DNA of 64,000 bases from Gemmatales bacterium. GTDB taxonomy: Bacteria; Planctomycetota; Planctomycetia; Gemmatales; HRBIN36. The position numbers were made by a program, and so were the translations under genes. Location: positions 1 through 64,000 of the forward strand of contig JANXCQ010000011.1 in NCBI GenBank assembly GCA_025060195.1. Reading direction: 5' to 3'. The number at the start of each line of letters is the position of its first letter. Within the stretch, counting starts at the first letter, position 1. The notes below the pieces were generated by a model. It had not been told where the DNA came from. It did not search any database and worked only from the letters and a program-made list of their open reading frames with translations. Below are positions 54,799 through 64,000 of the stretch, in pieces.

Positions 54799-57330
54799 TT
54801 ACACGACCACCGGCGAGGAAGAGACCAGTTGGGGTGAGGATTCGCCCGTGTTCAGTCCCTCGAAGACGAGTTTCTTTTCTCCGTCGCGTTCTTCGAGTTT
54901 AACCAAGATCGTATCTTTGCCGACGAAGGTGCCGCGGAGCAATTCCTCGGCGAGCGGATCTTCGACCAAATGCTCAATGGCCCGACGCAATGGCCGAGCA
55001 CCAAACTCAGGACTGTAACCCTTATCAATGAGGAATTCTCGCGCTTCCGGGGTCAACTGAAGCTTCAGGCCTTTCTCGGCGAGCCGCTTGTAGACTTTCT
55101 CCAGTTCGATGTCCACGATTTGCTGTAAGTCTTCGCGAGTGAGCGGCCGGAATACGATGATATCGTCGAGGCGGTTGAGGAATTCTGGGCGGAAGTGGGC
55201 CTCGAGCGCCTGCTTGAGCGTTTCCTTCATCTTTTCGTAGGTGGTCTCGACGTCCTTCTTACCGAAGCCCAGGGGGTTGCGGTTGGTAATTTGCTCGGCG
55301 CCCGCGTTGGTCGTCATGATCAAGATGGTGTTCTTGAAGTCCACAGTGCGGCCGAAGCTGTCGGTAAGCCGACCTTCCTCCATGATCTGCAGCAGCATGT
55401 TCCAGACGTCGGGATGGGCCTTTTCGATTTCATCCAGTAGGATGACGCTGTAAGGCCGACGACGAATCTTCTCGGTCAGCTGGCCGCCTTCTTCGTAGCC
55501 GACATAGCCGGGCGGCGCCCCGATGAGTCGGCTGACATTGTGCTTTTCCATGTACTCGGACATGTCGATCTGCACCAACGCGTTCTCGTCGCCGAACATG
55601 AATTCGGCCAACCGCTTGGCGAGTAAGGTCTTACCAACCCCTGTCGGCCCGGCGAAGATGAAGCAACCGATGGGGCGTTTCGGATCCTTCAAACCGCTGC
55701 GGCTGCGGCGCACGGCCCGAGCGATGGCCGCAATGGCTTCCTTCTGACTCACGACGCGTTTACTGAGCTCTTCCTCCATGCGCAGTAGGCGAGTGGTCTC
55801 TTCGTCGCTGAGGCGTTTGAGCGGTATGCCGGTCATCTTGCTGACTACTTCAGCAACAACTTCTTCATCTACAATGCCGTCGGTTTCGCGGGAACGTTCG
55901 CGCCATTCGCGCAGTAAGGCTTCCTTGCGCTTCTTGAGCTTGTCGGCCTGGTCGCGGAGCTGGGCGGCCTTTTCAAAATCTTGTTCGGCAACAGCGGCTT
56001 CCTTTTCGTGATTCAGGCGTTCAATTTCCTCGTCCAGCTCTTTGAGGTCGGGCGGACGGGTCATGGAGCGCAGTCGCACTCGCGCTCCCGCTTCATCAAT
56101 CACGTCAATGGCCTTATCAGGCAGGCAGCGGCCTGTGATATAGCGGTCGGAGAGTTCCACGGCCGCTTCAATGGCCCTGTCGGTGATCTGAACACGATGG
56201 TGGGCCTCGTAACGGTCGCGCAGCCCCTTGAGAATTTCGATGGTTTCCTGCTTGGTGGGCGGATTGACAATAATCTGCTGGAAGCGGCGCTCCAAAGCGC
56301 CGTCTTTCTCGATATACTTGCGATATTCATCGAGCGTGGTCGCCCCGATGCACTGGATTTCACCGCGTGCCAGTGCGGGCTTCAGGACGTTGCTGGCGTC
56401 AATGGCACCTTCGGCACCCCCTGCGCCCACCAGCGTGTGCAGTTCATCAATGAAAAGAATGACATTGCGTGCGCGGCGGACTTCGTTCATGACCGCCTTG
56501 ATACGTTCCTCGAACTGACCGCGATACTTGGTGCCCGCGACCATCATGGCCAAGTCCAACACGACGATACGACGGTCGCGCAGAAGTTCAGGCACATTAC
56601 CTTCCACAATCATCTGGGCTAAGCCTTCGACAATGGCAGTTTTGCCCACGCCTGCTTCGCCCAACAGAACGGGGTTGTTTTTAGTGCGACGGCTCAGGAC
56701 TTGAATGACGCGTTCGATTTCGTTCTGGCGTCCGATGACCGGATCGAGCTTGCCCTGCCTAGCCAACTCAGTCAGGTCTCGGCCAAAAGAGTCCAGCGCT
56801 GGGGTCTTGGAACGGCTGGTGCGTGCGGAGGCGGCCCGTTCGCCACTGCTTTCCATGGGATCTGCTGGCATTTCATGCCCCAGGAGATTCAAGACTTCCT
56901 CGCGGACTTCTTCCAGACGCAGACCCAGGTTCCGCAATACCTGAGCCGCCACACCTTCTTCTTCCCGCAACAATCCCAGTAACAAGTGCTCCGTGCCGAC
57001 ATAGTTATGATTCAGTTGCCGGGCTTCCTCGATAGCATATTCAATCACTTTCTTGGCCCGGGGCGTGTATGGGAGCTTTCCCATGCTGACCATTTCCGTG
57101 CCGCTCTGAACCAAGCGCTCCACCTCTTGGCGGATCTTCCGTAAATCCACGTCGAGATTTTTTAGGACGTTAGCGGCAACGCCCGAGCCTTCCTTGACCA
57201 GCCCCAGCAGAATGTGTTCCGTGCCGATGTATTCATGATTGAGGCGCTGGGCCTCCTGGTTCGCCAGTTGCATCACCTTTCTGGCGCGATCAGTAAACCG
57301 TTCGAACATTCTTCCTTCGCCCATGCTCAT
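54799..57330 (-). CDS. clpC: ATP-dependent Clp protease ATP-binding subunit ClpC
   Basis: An 843-residue AAA+ unfoldase that feeds substrates to ClpP. It has two N-domain repeats ([38 protein letters not shown]), the first Walker [11 protein letters not shown] at residues 222-231, a UVR/M domain ([20 protein letters not shown]), the second Walker A GPTGVGKT at 561-568, and a ClpP-docking loop with NPLGF. The initial ATG has AAGGTG seven bases upstream; the ATG of MFERFTD, seven codons on, is the usual start in relatives. ClpC is the partner of McsA/McsB, encoded about 31 kb away. No ctsR gene or CtsR-like tandem heptamers were seen. Confidence 0.97.
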   Translation of the reverse strand: MSMGEGRMFERFTDRARKVMQLANQEAQRLNHEYIGTEHILLGLVKEGSGVAANVLKNLDVDLRKIRQEVERLVQSGTEMVSMGKLPYTPRAKKVIEYAIEEARQLNHNYVGTEHLLLGLLREEEGVAAQVLRNLGLRLEEVREEVLNLLGHEMPADPMESSGERAASARTSRSKTPALDSFGRDLTELARQGKLDPVIGRQNEIERVIQVLSRRTKNNPVLLGEAGVGKTAIVEGLAQMIVEGNVPELLRDRRIVVLDLAMMVAGTKYRGQFEERIKAVMNEVRRARNVILFIDELHTLVGAGGAEGAIDASNVLKPALARGEIQCIGATTLDEYRKYIEKDGALERRFQQIIVNPPTKQETIEILKGLRDRYEAHHRVQITDRAIEAAVELSDRYITGRCLPDKAIDVIDEAGARVRLRSMTRPPDLKELDEEIERLNHEKEAAVAEQDFEKAAQLRDQADKLKKRKEALLREWRERSRETDGIVDEEVVAEVVSKMTGIPLKRLSDEETTRLLRMEEELSKRVVSQKEAIAAIARAVRRSRSGLKDPKRPIGCFIFAGPTGVGKTLLAKRLAEFMFGDENALVQIDMSEYMEKHNVSRLIGAPPGYVGYEEGGQLTEKIRRRPYSVILLDEIEKAHPDVWNMLLQIMEEGRLTDSFGRTVDFKNTILIMTTNAGAEQITNRNPLGFGKKDVETTYEKMKETLKQALEAHFRPEFLNRLDDIIVFRPLTREDLQQIVDIELEKVYKRLAEKGLKLQLTPEAREFLIDKGYSPEFGARPLRRAIEHLVEDPLAEELLRGTFVGKDTILVKLEERDGEKKLVFEGLNTGESSPQLVSSSPVVV

Positions 57331-57416
57331 GGCAGTTCACCTTAGTTGCTCGGAAATAGCGGCAAGTGGCTGGGCTATCGACCTAGGGACCACCTGCCTT
57401 CTTGCCGTCCATTGAG

Positions 57417-57500
57417 ATTATACGTTGCTCCTATTTTTCAGACGAGTTACGGTACTATACGCGGCGTTGACGATTGTAAAAAGATAGCGCCTTTTGACAA
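57417..57500 (-). promoter_or_regulatory. clpC promoter region
   Basis: On the minus strand, TTGTCA (57500-57495) and TACAAT (57478-57473) are separated by 16 bases, a good vegetative promoter. A second perfect -10, TATAAT (57422-57417), lies closer to the gene but lacks a matching -35. Two start points, possibly one vegetative and one alternative, are plausible. Confidence 0.45.
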
Positions 57501-57528
57501 GGCGGACTGAAAGAGGTTATTATTGCAG

Positions 57529-58530
57529 CTAATACTCGGGCATTGGCTCGCGGTGCATGAGATCCCGCAACGCTTGGAGGGGAGGTTTGTCCTCGTATAA
57601 GATGCGGTAAACTTCGGTGCTGATGGGCATCTCCAGTCCCAGTTGACTAGCGTGATGATAAACAGCGTGGCAGGTCCAGATGCCCTCAGCGGTTTGCTGC
57701 ATGGTGTGGAGAATGTCTGCCAGTTTCTGCCCTTGACCGATAGCTCGACCAACCCGCAGATTGCGACCGTGCACACTGGTGCACGTAGTAATCAGATCGC
57801 CAATGCCCGCCAAACCGTACACTGTTTCGGCTCGGCCGCCATGGGCTTCCACGAAGCGTCTCATTTCGACCAAGGCACGTGTCAATAGGGCAGCCTTGGC
57901 GTTATCTCCCAGCCCGAGGCCGTCACTGATGCCCGCAGCGATGGCGATAATGTTTTTCAAAGCGCCACACAATTCAACTCCTACTGGATCGGGATTGGTG
58001 TAAACGCGCAGACGTTCGGTCATAAAGAGAAGCTGAACGGTCTGGGCCCAGGATTTGTCGTAGCTGGCCACTACGACGCTCGCTGGTAAGCCACGGCTGA
58101 TTTCCTCTGCGTGGCTAGGACCTGCCAGGACGGCGTACGAGCGTGGGCCAAGGATTTCGGCCATGATTTGGGTCGGCCGCAGGAACGTGCCTTGTTCGAT
58201 CCCCTTAATCACGCTCACGATGGCGGCGGAGTTGGATCGAAGAGTGTCGGCATTCCGCAGTAAAGTTGCTCGCAAATACAAGGTGGGAATCGCTAGCACT
58301 AACGTATCGGCGTGGTTCACTGCTTCACCGAGGTCTAGGGTCAGGTGGATATTCTCCGGAATCCGCACGCCAGGTAGGTAACGAACACTTTCGCGGTGCT
58401 GTTGCACCAGCCGACCGTAGTCTTCCAATGGACTCCAGATCGTTACCCGCAGTTCCGGCTTACTCGCGAGGACAAGCGCACAGGCCGTTCCCATCGCTCC
58501 ATCGCCGAGAACGGTGATGTGCCTGATCAC
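57529..58530 (-). CDS. gpsA: NAD(P)H-dependent glycerol-3-phosphate dehydrogenase
   Basis: A 333-residue cytosolic enzyme that reduces dihydroxyacetone phosphate to sn-glycerol 3-phosphate for phospholipid synthesis. The Rossmann motif is ITVLGDGAMGTACALVLA at residues 4-21. Other marks are SVIKGIEQGTF, YAVLAGPSHAEEISRGLP, GVELCGALKNIIAIAAGISD with the catalytic Lys, and YGLAGIGDLITTCTSVHGRN with the substrate-binding Arg/Asn. It lies upstream of clpC on the same strand but has its own gap with the clpC promoter. Confidence 0.96.
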   Translation of the reverse strand: MIRHITVLGDGAMGTACALVLASKPELRVTIWSPLEDYGRLVQQHRESVRYLPGVRIPENIHLTLDLGEAVNHADTLVLAIPTLYLRATLLRNADTLRSNSAAIVSVIKGIEQGTFLRPTQIMAEILGPRSYAVLAGPSHAEEISRGLPASVVVASYDKSWAQTVQLLFMTERLRVYTNPDPVGVELCGALKNIIAIAAGISDGLGLGDNAKAALLTRALVEMRRFVEAHGGRAETVYGLAGIGDLITTCTSVHGRNLRVGRAIGQGQKLADILHTMQQTAEGIWTCHAVYHHASQLGLEMPISTEVYRILYEDKPPLQALRDLMHREPMPEY

Positions 58531-58703
58531 AGGGTATCCCTCCTGAGGTCAGCTTTTCGTAACAACAGTCCAGTTCAATCGAAGTTAAACCATGAGCATC
58601 TCAGGACCTGTCGCTTCTAAGCTGAGCGTTATCAGGTCTGGGGCAAGAGTGGCTGGTCGCTGCATCGCCCTTGAGCGAGACCATCGGAGGTACAGGGTAG
58701 GCA

Positions 58704-60044
58704 TCAAACAAACGGAGTAACGCCGGGTTTGGCGACGGGCGGCACTGGCAGCGGACCAAATTCGTATTTCGGAGGTGTCAGCTCTTCTTTGGAGTTATAG
58801 GCCATTTCCCAGGTAATCAACTTACCGGTGTAAGTCGCCATGCGCCCCATGATGGCCATCAGGGTGCTTTTCGCCATCCAGTCGCCGTCGTTAATCGGCC
58901 GGCCGGCGCGGATGCTGGCGAGCATTTCGTCCAGTTCGTTCTGGTACATGTCATCCCGGCCCCGTACCGCTTGCCGCGACGACCAAAGACGCTTACCTTG
59001 CCGAGATAGCAGGATACCATCACTGCGCGACGCTTGAATGTCGCACGTTCCCTGCGTGCCGAAGATCTGATCGGAGACATCGTAATGCGTGTTGTTCTGT
59101 TGTCGGCAAAAGCTGTACAGCCGCACGCCATTGGCGAATTCATACACCACGGCGTGGTGATCGAAAATGTGGCCGTAATCGGGTTCCACTCGAACCTGGC
59201 GTCCCCCCATACCCCAACACCGAACCGGATATTGGTTCCCCATGGCCCAAGCCATTTTGTCCAGGCTATGGATGTGTTGCTCGACGATGTGATCGCCTGA
59301 CAACCAGGTGAAATAAAGCCAGTTGCGACACTGCCATTCCATGTCCGACCAGCCGTATTTCTGTTTCTCCGCTAACGTTCGCACCCAAAGATAGCCCACG
59401 TTATAGGTGCACTGCATGGTAACGATGTCGCCGATGGCCCCGTCGTGGACGCGTTTCATGGTCTCGCGCATGCCGTGGTGATAGCGCCAGCATAACCCCG
59501 ATACAACTGCTAAGCCCTTTTGTTTCGCCAATTCGCAAGCGGCGAGCACTTTGCGTACTCCGGGCGCGTCCACGGCTACGGGCTTTTCCGCAAAGATGTG
59601 CTTGCCCGCTTCGACGGCGGCCTGGAGATGAGCAGGTCGGAAATGGGGCGGCGTGCAGAGTAACACTATATCCACGCCGCTACTCAATAATTCCCGATAA
59701 GCGTTGAATCCGACGAAACAACGATCAGGGGTGACCTCGACCTGCTTATTGATTTCCGGGTTGCTTTTCAGGGTATTGAGGCTATTCTCGAGACGGTCGC
59801 GGAAAAGGTCGGCCAGGGCAACGAGGCGTGTGTGAGGATCGGCGCGCAGGCAGTTGTAGGCAGCGCCTGTACCTCGGCCGCCGCAACCGATCAGTCCGAC
59901 TTTCAGAACGTCGCTACCCGTGAGGTGAACTGCTGGTACGTCTTCCCATGGGCGCAAGGTGGCCATAGCTGCGGCGGTGCCGGCTGCGGTGGTTCGCAGG
60001 AACTCGCGACGCGTCGCGGCAGCAGTCCGGTTCGCTTGATTCAT
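58704..60044 (-). CDS. Gfo/Idh/MocA family oxidoreductase, Tat-exported
   Basis: A 446-residue NAD(P)-binding sugar oxidoreductase. The start at 60044 has GAGGAG five bases upstream. It opens with a twin-arginine signal TRREFLRTTAAGTAAAMATL, so it is exported with its cofactor. The Rossmann segment is VLKVGLIGCGGRGTGAAYN, and KHIFAEKPVAVDAPGVRKVL is the family EKP motif with the catalytic Lys. The second domain is the usual beta-sheet substrate domain. Planctomycetes have many such exported members; the substrate is unknown. Confidence 0.93.
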   Translation of the reverse strand: MNQANRTAAATRREFLRTTAAGTAAAMATLRPWEDVPAVHLTGSDVLKVGLIGCGGRGTGAAYNCLRADPHTRLVALADLFRDRLENSLNTLKSNPEINKQVEVTPDRCFVGFNAYRELLSSGVDIVLLCTPPHFRPAHLQAAVEAGKHIFAEKPVAVDAPGVRKVLAACELAKQKGLAVVSGLCWRYHHGMRETMKRVHDGAIGDIVTMQCTYNVGYLWVRTLAEKQKYGWSDMEWQCRNWLYFTWLSGDHIVEQHIHSLDKMAWAMGNQYPVRCWGMGGRQVRVEPDYGHIFDHHAVVYEFANGVRLYSFCRQQNNTHYDVSDQIFGTQGTCDIQASRSDGILLSRQGKRLWSSRQAVRGRDDMYQNELDEMLASIRAGRPINDGDWMAKSTLMAIMGRMATYTGKLITWEMAYNSKEELTPPKYEFGPLPVPPVAKPGVTPFV

Positions 60045-60356
60045 AGCAACTCCTCTTGTGTGAGCCGTTCGGAAAAATTCCATTGCGCAGTAGTAATAAG
60101 CTATATCCACGTTGCCATTAAGGCAATCGCGGTGCCGAGGAGTTTTAGTCAATTCGGCAACTAACTGCATCAGCCGTTCCTATGGGCGCTATGCGATTCC
60201 CCGTGCCTTGAACCGTATATTGTTTCCCGGCCTCAGGTGAGCCAGAAATTTTGCCGATAGCAGTTGCTCCTTGGGTCGGGCGGAGTATGTATATTGGCAA
60301 CGCGGTGCCGACAAATGTAACAGTTAGTTGTCAGAGCGAAAATGAGGAATCTCCCG
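60045..60356. other. intergenic region upstream of the purine permease gene
   Basis: This 312-base divergent gap separates the Gfo/Idh/MocA gene and the permease gene. I looked for a purine riboswitch core and did not find one. No clear promoter, repeat or small gene is seen. Confidence 0.3.
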
Positions 60357-61874
60357 ATGACCAACGAGACCCCTGGCACTCCCGCTTATTTACGTACCGC
60401 CAGCCCGGTTCCCGCGGAGAAGCGTGCCCCGTGGTACGTGAACACGGCTCCTGCTTATGCGGGGATTTTTTTGTGGATTGCTTTTTATGACCAGTTGGGC
60501 GAGGGACTGCGTTACGGCGGGTTATGGGCCTTGCTCATCGGCACTGTGATCGCGGGCGCCGCGTGCCACTTGCTCTTCTATTACGTGCCCGGCTTGTTAG
60601 GTATGCAGACCGGCCTGCCGCTTTACATCGTGGGAACGAGCACCTTCGGCGCGAAAGGCGGATTCGTCATTCCAGGTTTCTTCATGGGGCTGCTGCAAAT
60701 CGGCTGGTATAGTGTGGCGACGTATTATGCGACGAAACTGATTCTCAATGGCGTCGGTTTTCCTGCGATTACCCCTTACGGGATTATCGAGGACGCCAGC
60801 GCCTTTGGACTGTCGGCCGAACAGGTGGCGCCCCGTTTTGATCCGCTCTTCATGGGCATGGCTCTGGTCTGGGGATATGCCTTTGCGCTGATCGGGGGAC
60901 TGGGTATCAGTTACGTAGCCAAGGTAGCCCAATTTTTTCCCATTGTGCCGATTCTGCTCTTACTGGTAGGCGCGTTGCAAGCCTTGATCTACGGCGATTT
61001 CACTAAGTTTGCGGAAATGCAAAGGCAGGCTCAGGTGGATACTGTGGACTACGTGAACATCGGCACACTGTTTATCGTCCAGATGGTAGTAGGATTCTTT
61101 GGTACGGCGGGGGCAGTGGGTGCCGACTTTTGTTCTAACAATCGTCATGAGGATGACGTCAAATGGGGCGGCGTGTTCGGGATTTGGGTGCCGATCATTT
61201 TCACCGCTGGGCTGGCGATCATCACCGTGGCCGGCGCCTTCGGCGCAGCGGGCGGAGATTTCAATAAGATGTCGCTGCGTTATGGCGACGCCCTGGCCAT
61301 GCTCAACACTTCCAACGGCCAGCCCAACTGGTTGGCTAAGATCATGCTGATTCTGTTTGCCATTGGCTCGATGGCACCGGCATGCTTTTGCTCGTTCATC
61401 ATCGGAAACAGTCTTTCGACCATGTTGGCCAAACCGCAGGCGCGCGTGCCTATCACCTTAGCGGGGGCGACCGTGGGTATCCTCATCGCGATCACAGGGG
61501 CGTCGGCGCAGCTGGCCCCGTATTTTGGCCTGATCGGAGCCAGTTTTGGTCCCGTAATCGGAGCCATGATCGCCGATTTCGCCCTCAGTGGCGGGCGCTG
61601 GTCAGGGCCACGCGAGGGGATCAACTGGGCCGGGTATGGCGCCTGGCTGATCGGCTTTCTGGTTGGCATCAGCAATAACGACATGGTCGGCAAACTATTC
61701 GGACTTGACACCGCAGGCTGGTGGCGTCACTGGCGTGCGCATCCCACAGGAGTCTACTCCTTGTTGACAGGCATAGTGGCCTACTATTTATTAGCTCGGT
61801 TTCTCGGCGTGCCCGCTCGCTTGCACGTGCCGGGACTCATGTCGGCCGGCAGCGCACCGCCTCAAGGCCAATAG
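60357..61874 (+). CDS. NCS1-type nucleobase permease (cytosine/purine family)
   Basis: A 505-residue inner-membrane symporter with about twelve helices. The start at 60357 has GAGGAA seven bases upstream. NCS1 features are APWYVNTAPAYAGIFLWIAF near the N-terminus, TGLPLYIVGTSTFGAKGGF, FFMGLLQIGWYSVATYYATK and GTAGAVGADFCSNNRHEDD. It imports cytosine, purines or related compounds with protons or sodium. Location upstream of hpt and ade on the same strand suggests adenine or hypoxanthine as substrate, an inference from context only. Confidence 0.87.
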   Translation: MTNETPGTPAYLRTASPVPAEKRAPWYVNTAPAYAGIFLWIAFYDQLGEGLRYGGLWALLIGTVIAGAACHLLFYYVPGLLGMQTGLPLYIVGTSTFGAKGGFVIPGFFMGLLQIGWYSVATYYATKLILNGVGFPAITPYGIIEDASAFGLSAEQVAPRFDPLFMGMALVWGYAFALIGGLGISYVAKVAQFFPIVPILLLLVGALQALIYGDFTKFAEMQRQAQVDTVDYVNIGTLFIVQMVVGFFGTAGAVGADFCSNNRHEDDVKWGGVFGIWVPIIFTAGLAIITVAGAFGAAGGDFNKMSLRYGDALAMLNTSNGQPNWLAKIMLILFAIGSMAPACFCSFIIGNSLSTMLAKPQARVPITLAGATVGILIAITGASAQLAPYFGLIGASFGPVIGAMIADFALSGGRWSGPREGINWAGYGAWLIGFLVGISNNDMVGKLFGLDTAGWWRHWRAHPTGVYSLLTGIVAYYLLARFLGVPARLHVPGLMSAGSAPPQGQ

Positions 61875-62040
61875 CACATTTATCGCCTTGTTAGTCAATT
61901 GAATCGTCCGCCCCGGCACCCATGGCGATGGGGCGTACTCTCTATGCCATTTTCGCTAGAGATACTGCGCTGTAAGCTGAAAGTACCAGGGCGAATGATG
62001 TACTTGGCCTAGTCAGTCGTGTCGGAAAGAAATTGTCATC

Positions 62041-62586
62041 ATGCGTTCGCTCGAGCCGAAGCTGCGCCCGCTCATTGGCGCTGAACAAATCCGCCAGCGG
62101 ATTCGCGAGCTCGCTCAGGAGATTCGCCGCGATTATGCTCAACAATATCCCGTGCTGGTCGGAGTGCTGAAAGGAGCGTTCGTCTTCCTCGCCGATTTGG
62201 TTCGTGAATTGCGCATACCCGTGGAGTGTGATTTCGTCAAAATTTCCAGTTACGGGCAAAACACCGAAACCTCGGGGCAAATTACCCTGCAACTGGACAC
62301 GACCATTCCGCTCGCGGGCCGACATGTCCTGGTCGTCGAAGACATCGTAGATACGGGCCTGACCACGGCTTGGCTCATCGAGCACCTAAAAAAGAAGACA
62401 CCGGCCAGCCTACGGGTCTGCGCATTGCTCGATAAGCCCGCCCGCCGACGTTTGCAAGTGCCGATTGATTATGTCGGCTTCCGAATTCCCGACCGTTTCG
62501 TGGTCGGGTACGGTATCGACTGTGCCGAGGCTTTCCGCGAACTTGACTACATCGGTTACGTGGCCCAAGAGGAGACCGCGCCATGA
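62041..62586 (+). CDS. hpt: hypoxanthine phosphoribosyltransferase
   Basis: A 181-residue cytosolic enzyme that converts hypoxanthine (and often guanine) with PRPP to IMP/GMP. The family segments are complete: VLVGVLKGAFVFLADLVREL, the flexible-loop VKISSYG, the PRPP motif VLVVEDIVDTGLT, LDKPARR and the base-binding DYVGFRIPDRFVVGYGID. It overlaps the downstream adenine deaminase gene by four bases (ATGA), indicating coupled translation in one operon. Confidence 0.97.
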   Translation: MRSLEPKLRPLIGAEQIRQRIRELAQEIRRDYAQQYPVLVGVLKGAFVFLADLVRELRIPVECDFVKISSYGQNTETSGQITLQLDTTIPLAGRHVLVVEDIVDTGLTTAWLIEHLKKKTPASLRVCALLDKPARRRLQVPIDYVGFRIPDRFVVGYGIDCAEAFRELDYIGYVAQEETAP

Positions 62587-64000
62587 GCGAGGTTGTGTCG
62601 GACTCGTCCGAATTAGCACGCCTGCAACGACGCATTCGCGTCGCTCTAGGACAAGAGCCGGGCGACTTACTCCTGACCCAGGCTCAGGTGGTCAATGTGT
62701 TTACCTGTCGCACCGAGATGGCCAACATCGTTGTGGCTGACGGTTACATCGCGGGCGTAGGCACCGCTTCGTGGTCCGCGCGACAAGTGGTGGATTTGCA
62801 AGGGCAATACGTGTTACCTGGATTGATAGATTCCCACATGCACCTGGAAAGTACGTTACTTTTGCCGAGCGAATTAGCCCGATTAGCAGTGCCTCACGGC
62901 ACGGCGGCCACGATTTCGGATTCCCATGAGATTGGCAACGTGCTTGGCGTTCGCGGGATCGAACTTCTTATTCAAGCTAGCATGGGTCTGCCTCTGGACG
63001 TGTACTTTATGGCGTCATCTTGCGTGCCCGCCACGGCTTGGGAAGATGCGGGGGCAAGCATCGGGGCTGGGGAGATTGCCAGTTTATTGCGGCACGACCG
63101 TGTCCTGGGGCTGGCCGAAGTGATGGACCTGCCTGCGGTGTGGAACGGCTCCGCCTACATGCTGGAGAAAATCCTGACCGCCCAACGGCAGAAGCCCGTC
63201 ATTGACGGTCATGCCCCGAATGTCACGGGCTTATCTCTGCAGGCCTACGTCGCCGCTGGGATGCGGGCCGACCACGAGTCTTCCACCGTGGAAGAAGCGC
63301 GTGAGAAAGCCCGGCTTGGTATGTTAGTCCAAATCCGCGACGGTTCGATTGCCCATAATCTCGACACCCTGCTGCCCCGAGTCGTTTCCGGGGAGTTAGG
63401 CGACCGCTGGACTTTGGTTACTGATGACATTTTGCCCGATGACTTACGCCAATGGGGGCACCTCGATTATTTGCTGCGTCGGGCCATAGCGGCCGGGGTA
63501 GCACCAGAAGTCGCGGTGCGCCACGCCACCATAGTGCCGGCTCAACACTATGGCCTAAGCGACCGCGGAGCCATTGCCCCGTCGTACCGTGCCGATCTTG
63601 TGGTGGTGGACGACCTGCGACGCATGAACGTGCGCTTGGTTTATCACGCAGGCCAGCTAGTAGCACGCGACGGTGAATACCTCGGCCCGCCGGAGGTTCG
63701 TACAGTCCCTTGTGAAAACACAATCCGGCTGCCTCCGCTGGCCGAAGAGGCCTTCCGCCTGCGCCCCACTGGGACAACTTGTCCGGTCATCGGCATCATT
63801 CCTGGCCAACTGATTACCCGCCACGAACGGCGTTCGGTTCGACTTCGCGAAGGCGAGTGGGAGTTTTCTCCGGAGGAGGACGTAGCCCTGCTCGCCAGTA
63901 TTGAGCGGCACCGCGCCAGTGGGAAAATCGGTTTAGGCTTAGTGAGCGGTTTTGGCTTTCGCCGACACGGTGCCCTAGCTTCATCAGTAGCTCACGACTC
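62583..64000 (+). CDS. ade: adenine deaminase, C-terminally cut by the window end
   Basis: The first 472 codons of an amidohydrolase that deaminates adenine to hypoxanthine. The ATG overlaps the hpt stop. The metal-binding start is VLPGLIDSHMHLESTLL at about residues 78-94, followed by GTAATISDSHEIGNVLG, the second-site GLAEVMDLP, VIDGHAPNVTGLSLQAYVAA and MRADHEST-type segment GMRADHESSTVEEA, and VTDDILPDDLRQWGHLD. All expected metal ligands seem present. The reading frame is open to the last base; about 100 further residues are expected. With hpt it forms an adenine to hypoxanthine to IMP route. Confidence 0.94.
   Translation, partial: MSEVVSDSSELARLQRRIRVALGQEPGDLLLTQAQVVNVFTCRTEMANIVVADGYIAGVGTASWSARQVVDLQGQYVLPGLIDSHMHLESTLLLPSELARLAVPHGTAATISDSHEIGNVLGVRGIELLIQASMGLPLDVYFMASSCVPATAWEDAGASIGAGEIASLLRHDRVLGLAEVMDLPAVWNGSAYMLEKILTAQRQKPVIDGHAPNVTGLSLQAYVAAGMRADHESSTVEEAREKARLGMLVQIRDGSIAHNLDTLLPRVVSGELGDRWTLVTDDILPDDLRQWGHLDYLLRRAIAAGVAPEVAVRHATIVPAQHYGLSDRGAIAPSYRADLVVVDDLRRMNVRLVYHAGQLVARDGEYLGPPEVRTVPCENTIRLPPLAEEAFRLRPTGTTCPVIGIIPGQLITRHERRSVRLREGEWEFSPEEDVALLASIERHRASGKIGLGLVSGFGFRRHGALASSVAHD

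Noticed and set aside
1-64000. tRNA, rRNA, tmRNA, RNase P, CRISPR array or intact insertion sequence
   Set aside because: I scanned intergenic gaps by eye for T-loop-like motifs, known RNA cores and spaced direct repeats and found none; a covariance search would be decisive.

Overview
The window looks like a piece of a planctomycete chromosome, most likely from the Gemmatales/Gemmataceae side. The evidence is gene content: two DUF1559 prepilin-like proteins, two Tat-dependent DUF1501 proteins (one paired with a PSCyt1/DUF1549/DUF1553 cytochrome-type protein), a Tat-exported Gfo/Idh/MocA oxidoreductase, several TIM-barrel sugar phosphate isomerases, a Uma2 nuclease, and an FHA protein beside a sigma-54 activator. 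Base composition is moderately GC-rich, with some clearly AT-richer blocks. I found no rRNA, tRNA, CRISPR array or intact insertion sequence.

Layout. 1-6.8 kb: isocitrate dehydrogenase, a Uma2 protein, a long proline/cysteine-rich membrane-anchored protein, a sugar isomerase and a sigma-70 factor. 7-12 kb: an NhaD-like antiporter and an RND efflux pump. 12-14.1 kb: a TdeIII-type restriction-modification pair of lower G+C. 14.2-20 kb: Aat, ceramidase-like protein, a small acidic protein, sialidase, and a Zn/Mn ABC transporter without a permease. 20-26 kb: DUF1501; the operon mcsA-mcsA-mcsB with a good promoter; yidD; rlmI; a secreted protein. 27-38.9 kb: an OYE-family oxidoreductase, a sugar isomerase, cardiolipin synthase, the DUF1553/DUF1501 pair, DUF1559 and a Kelch protein. 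39.1-40.9 kb: an unrecognised two-gene membrane cassette whose first protein has a SAVED/CARF-like half. 40.9-45 kb: MFS pump, FHA protein, sigma-54 activator. 45.3-49.8 kb: two large redox proteins. 49.9-51.4 kb: a truncated type IIG/ISP restriction-methylation gene. 51.8-60 kb: DUF1559, truB, clpC, gpsA, Gfo/Idh/MocA. 60.3-64 kb: purine salvage (NCS1 permease, hpt, ade; ade runs off the window).

The most striking observation is at 49455-49457. A DsbD-like thiol:disulfide reductase is interrupted by one in-frame TGA exactly where its C-terminal thioredoxin domain should have the first Cys of CxxC. The reading frame continues intact for 114 codons, and a perfect 8-bp hairpin with a 3-nt, G-first loop lies 17 nt downstream. 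I read this as a selenocysteine-containing (UxxC) DsbD with a bacterial SECIS element.

How genes work together: McsA/McsB (protein arginine phosphorylation) and ClpC (unfoldase) form a protein quality-control axis, although clpC is about 31 kb away. The NHLRC2-like thioredoxin protein and the seleno-DsbD form an envelope redox module. The NCS1 permease, Hpt and Ade give uptake of a nucleobase, deamination of adenine to hypoxanthine and conversion to IMP. Start codons were moved inward from the longest frame wherever a Shine-Dalgarno sequence or an ATGA overlap supported it.
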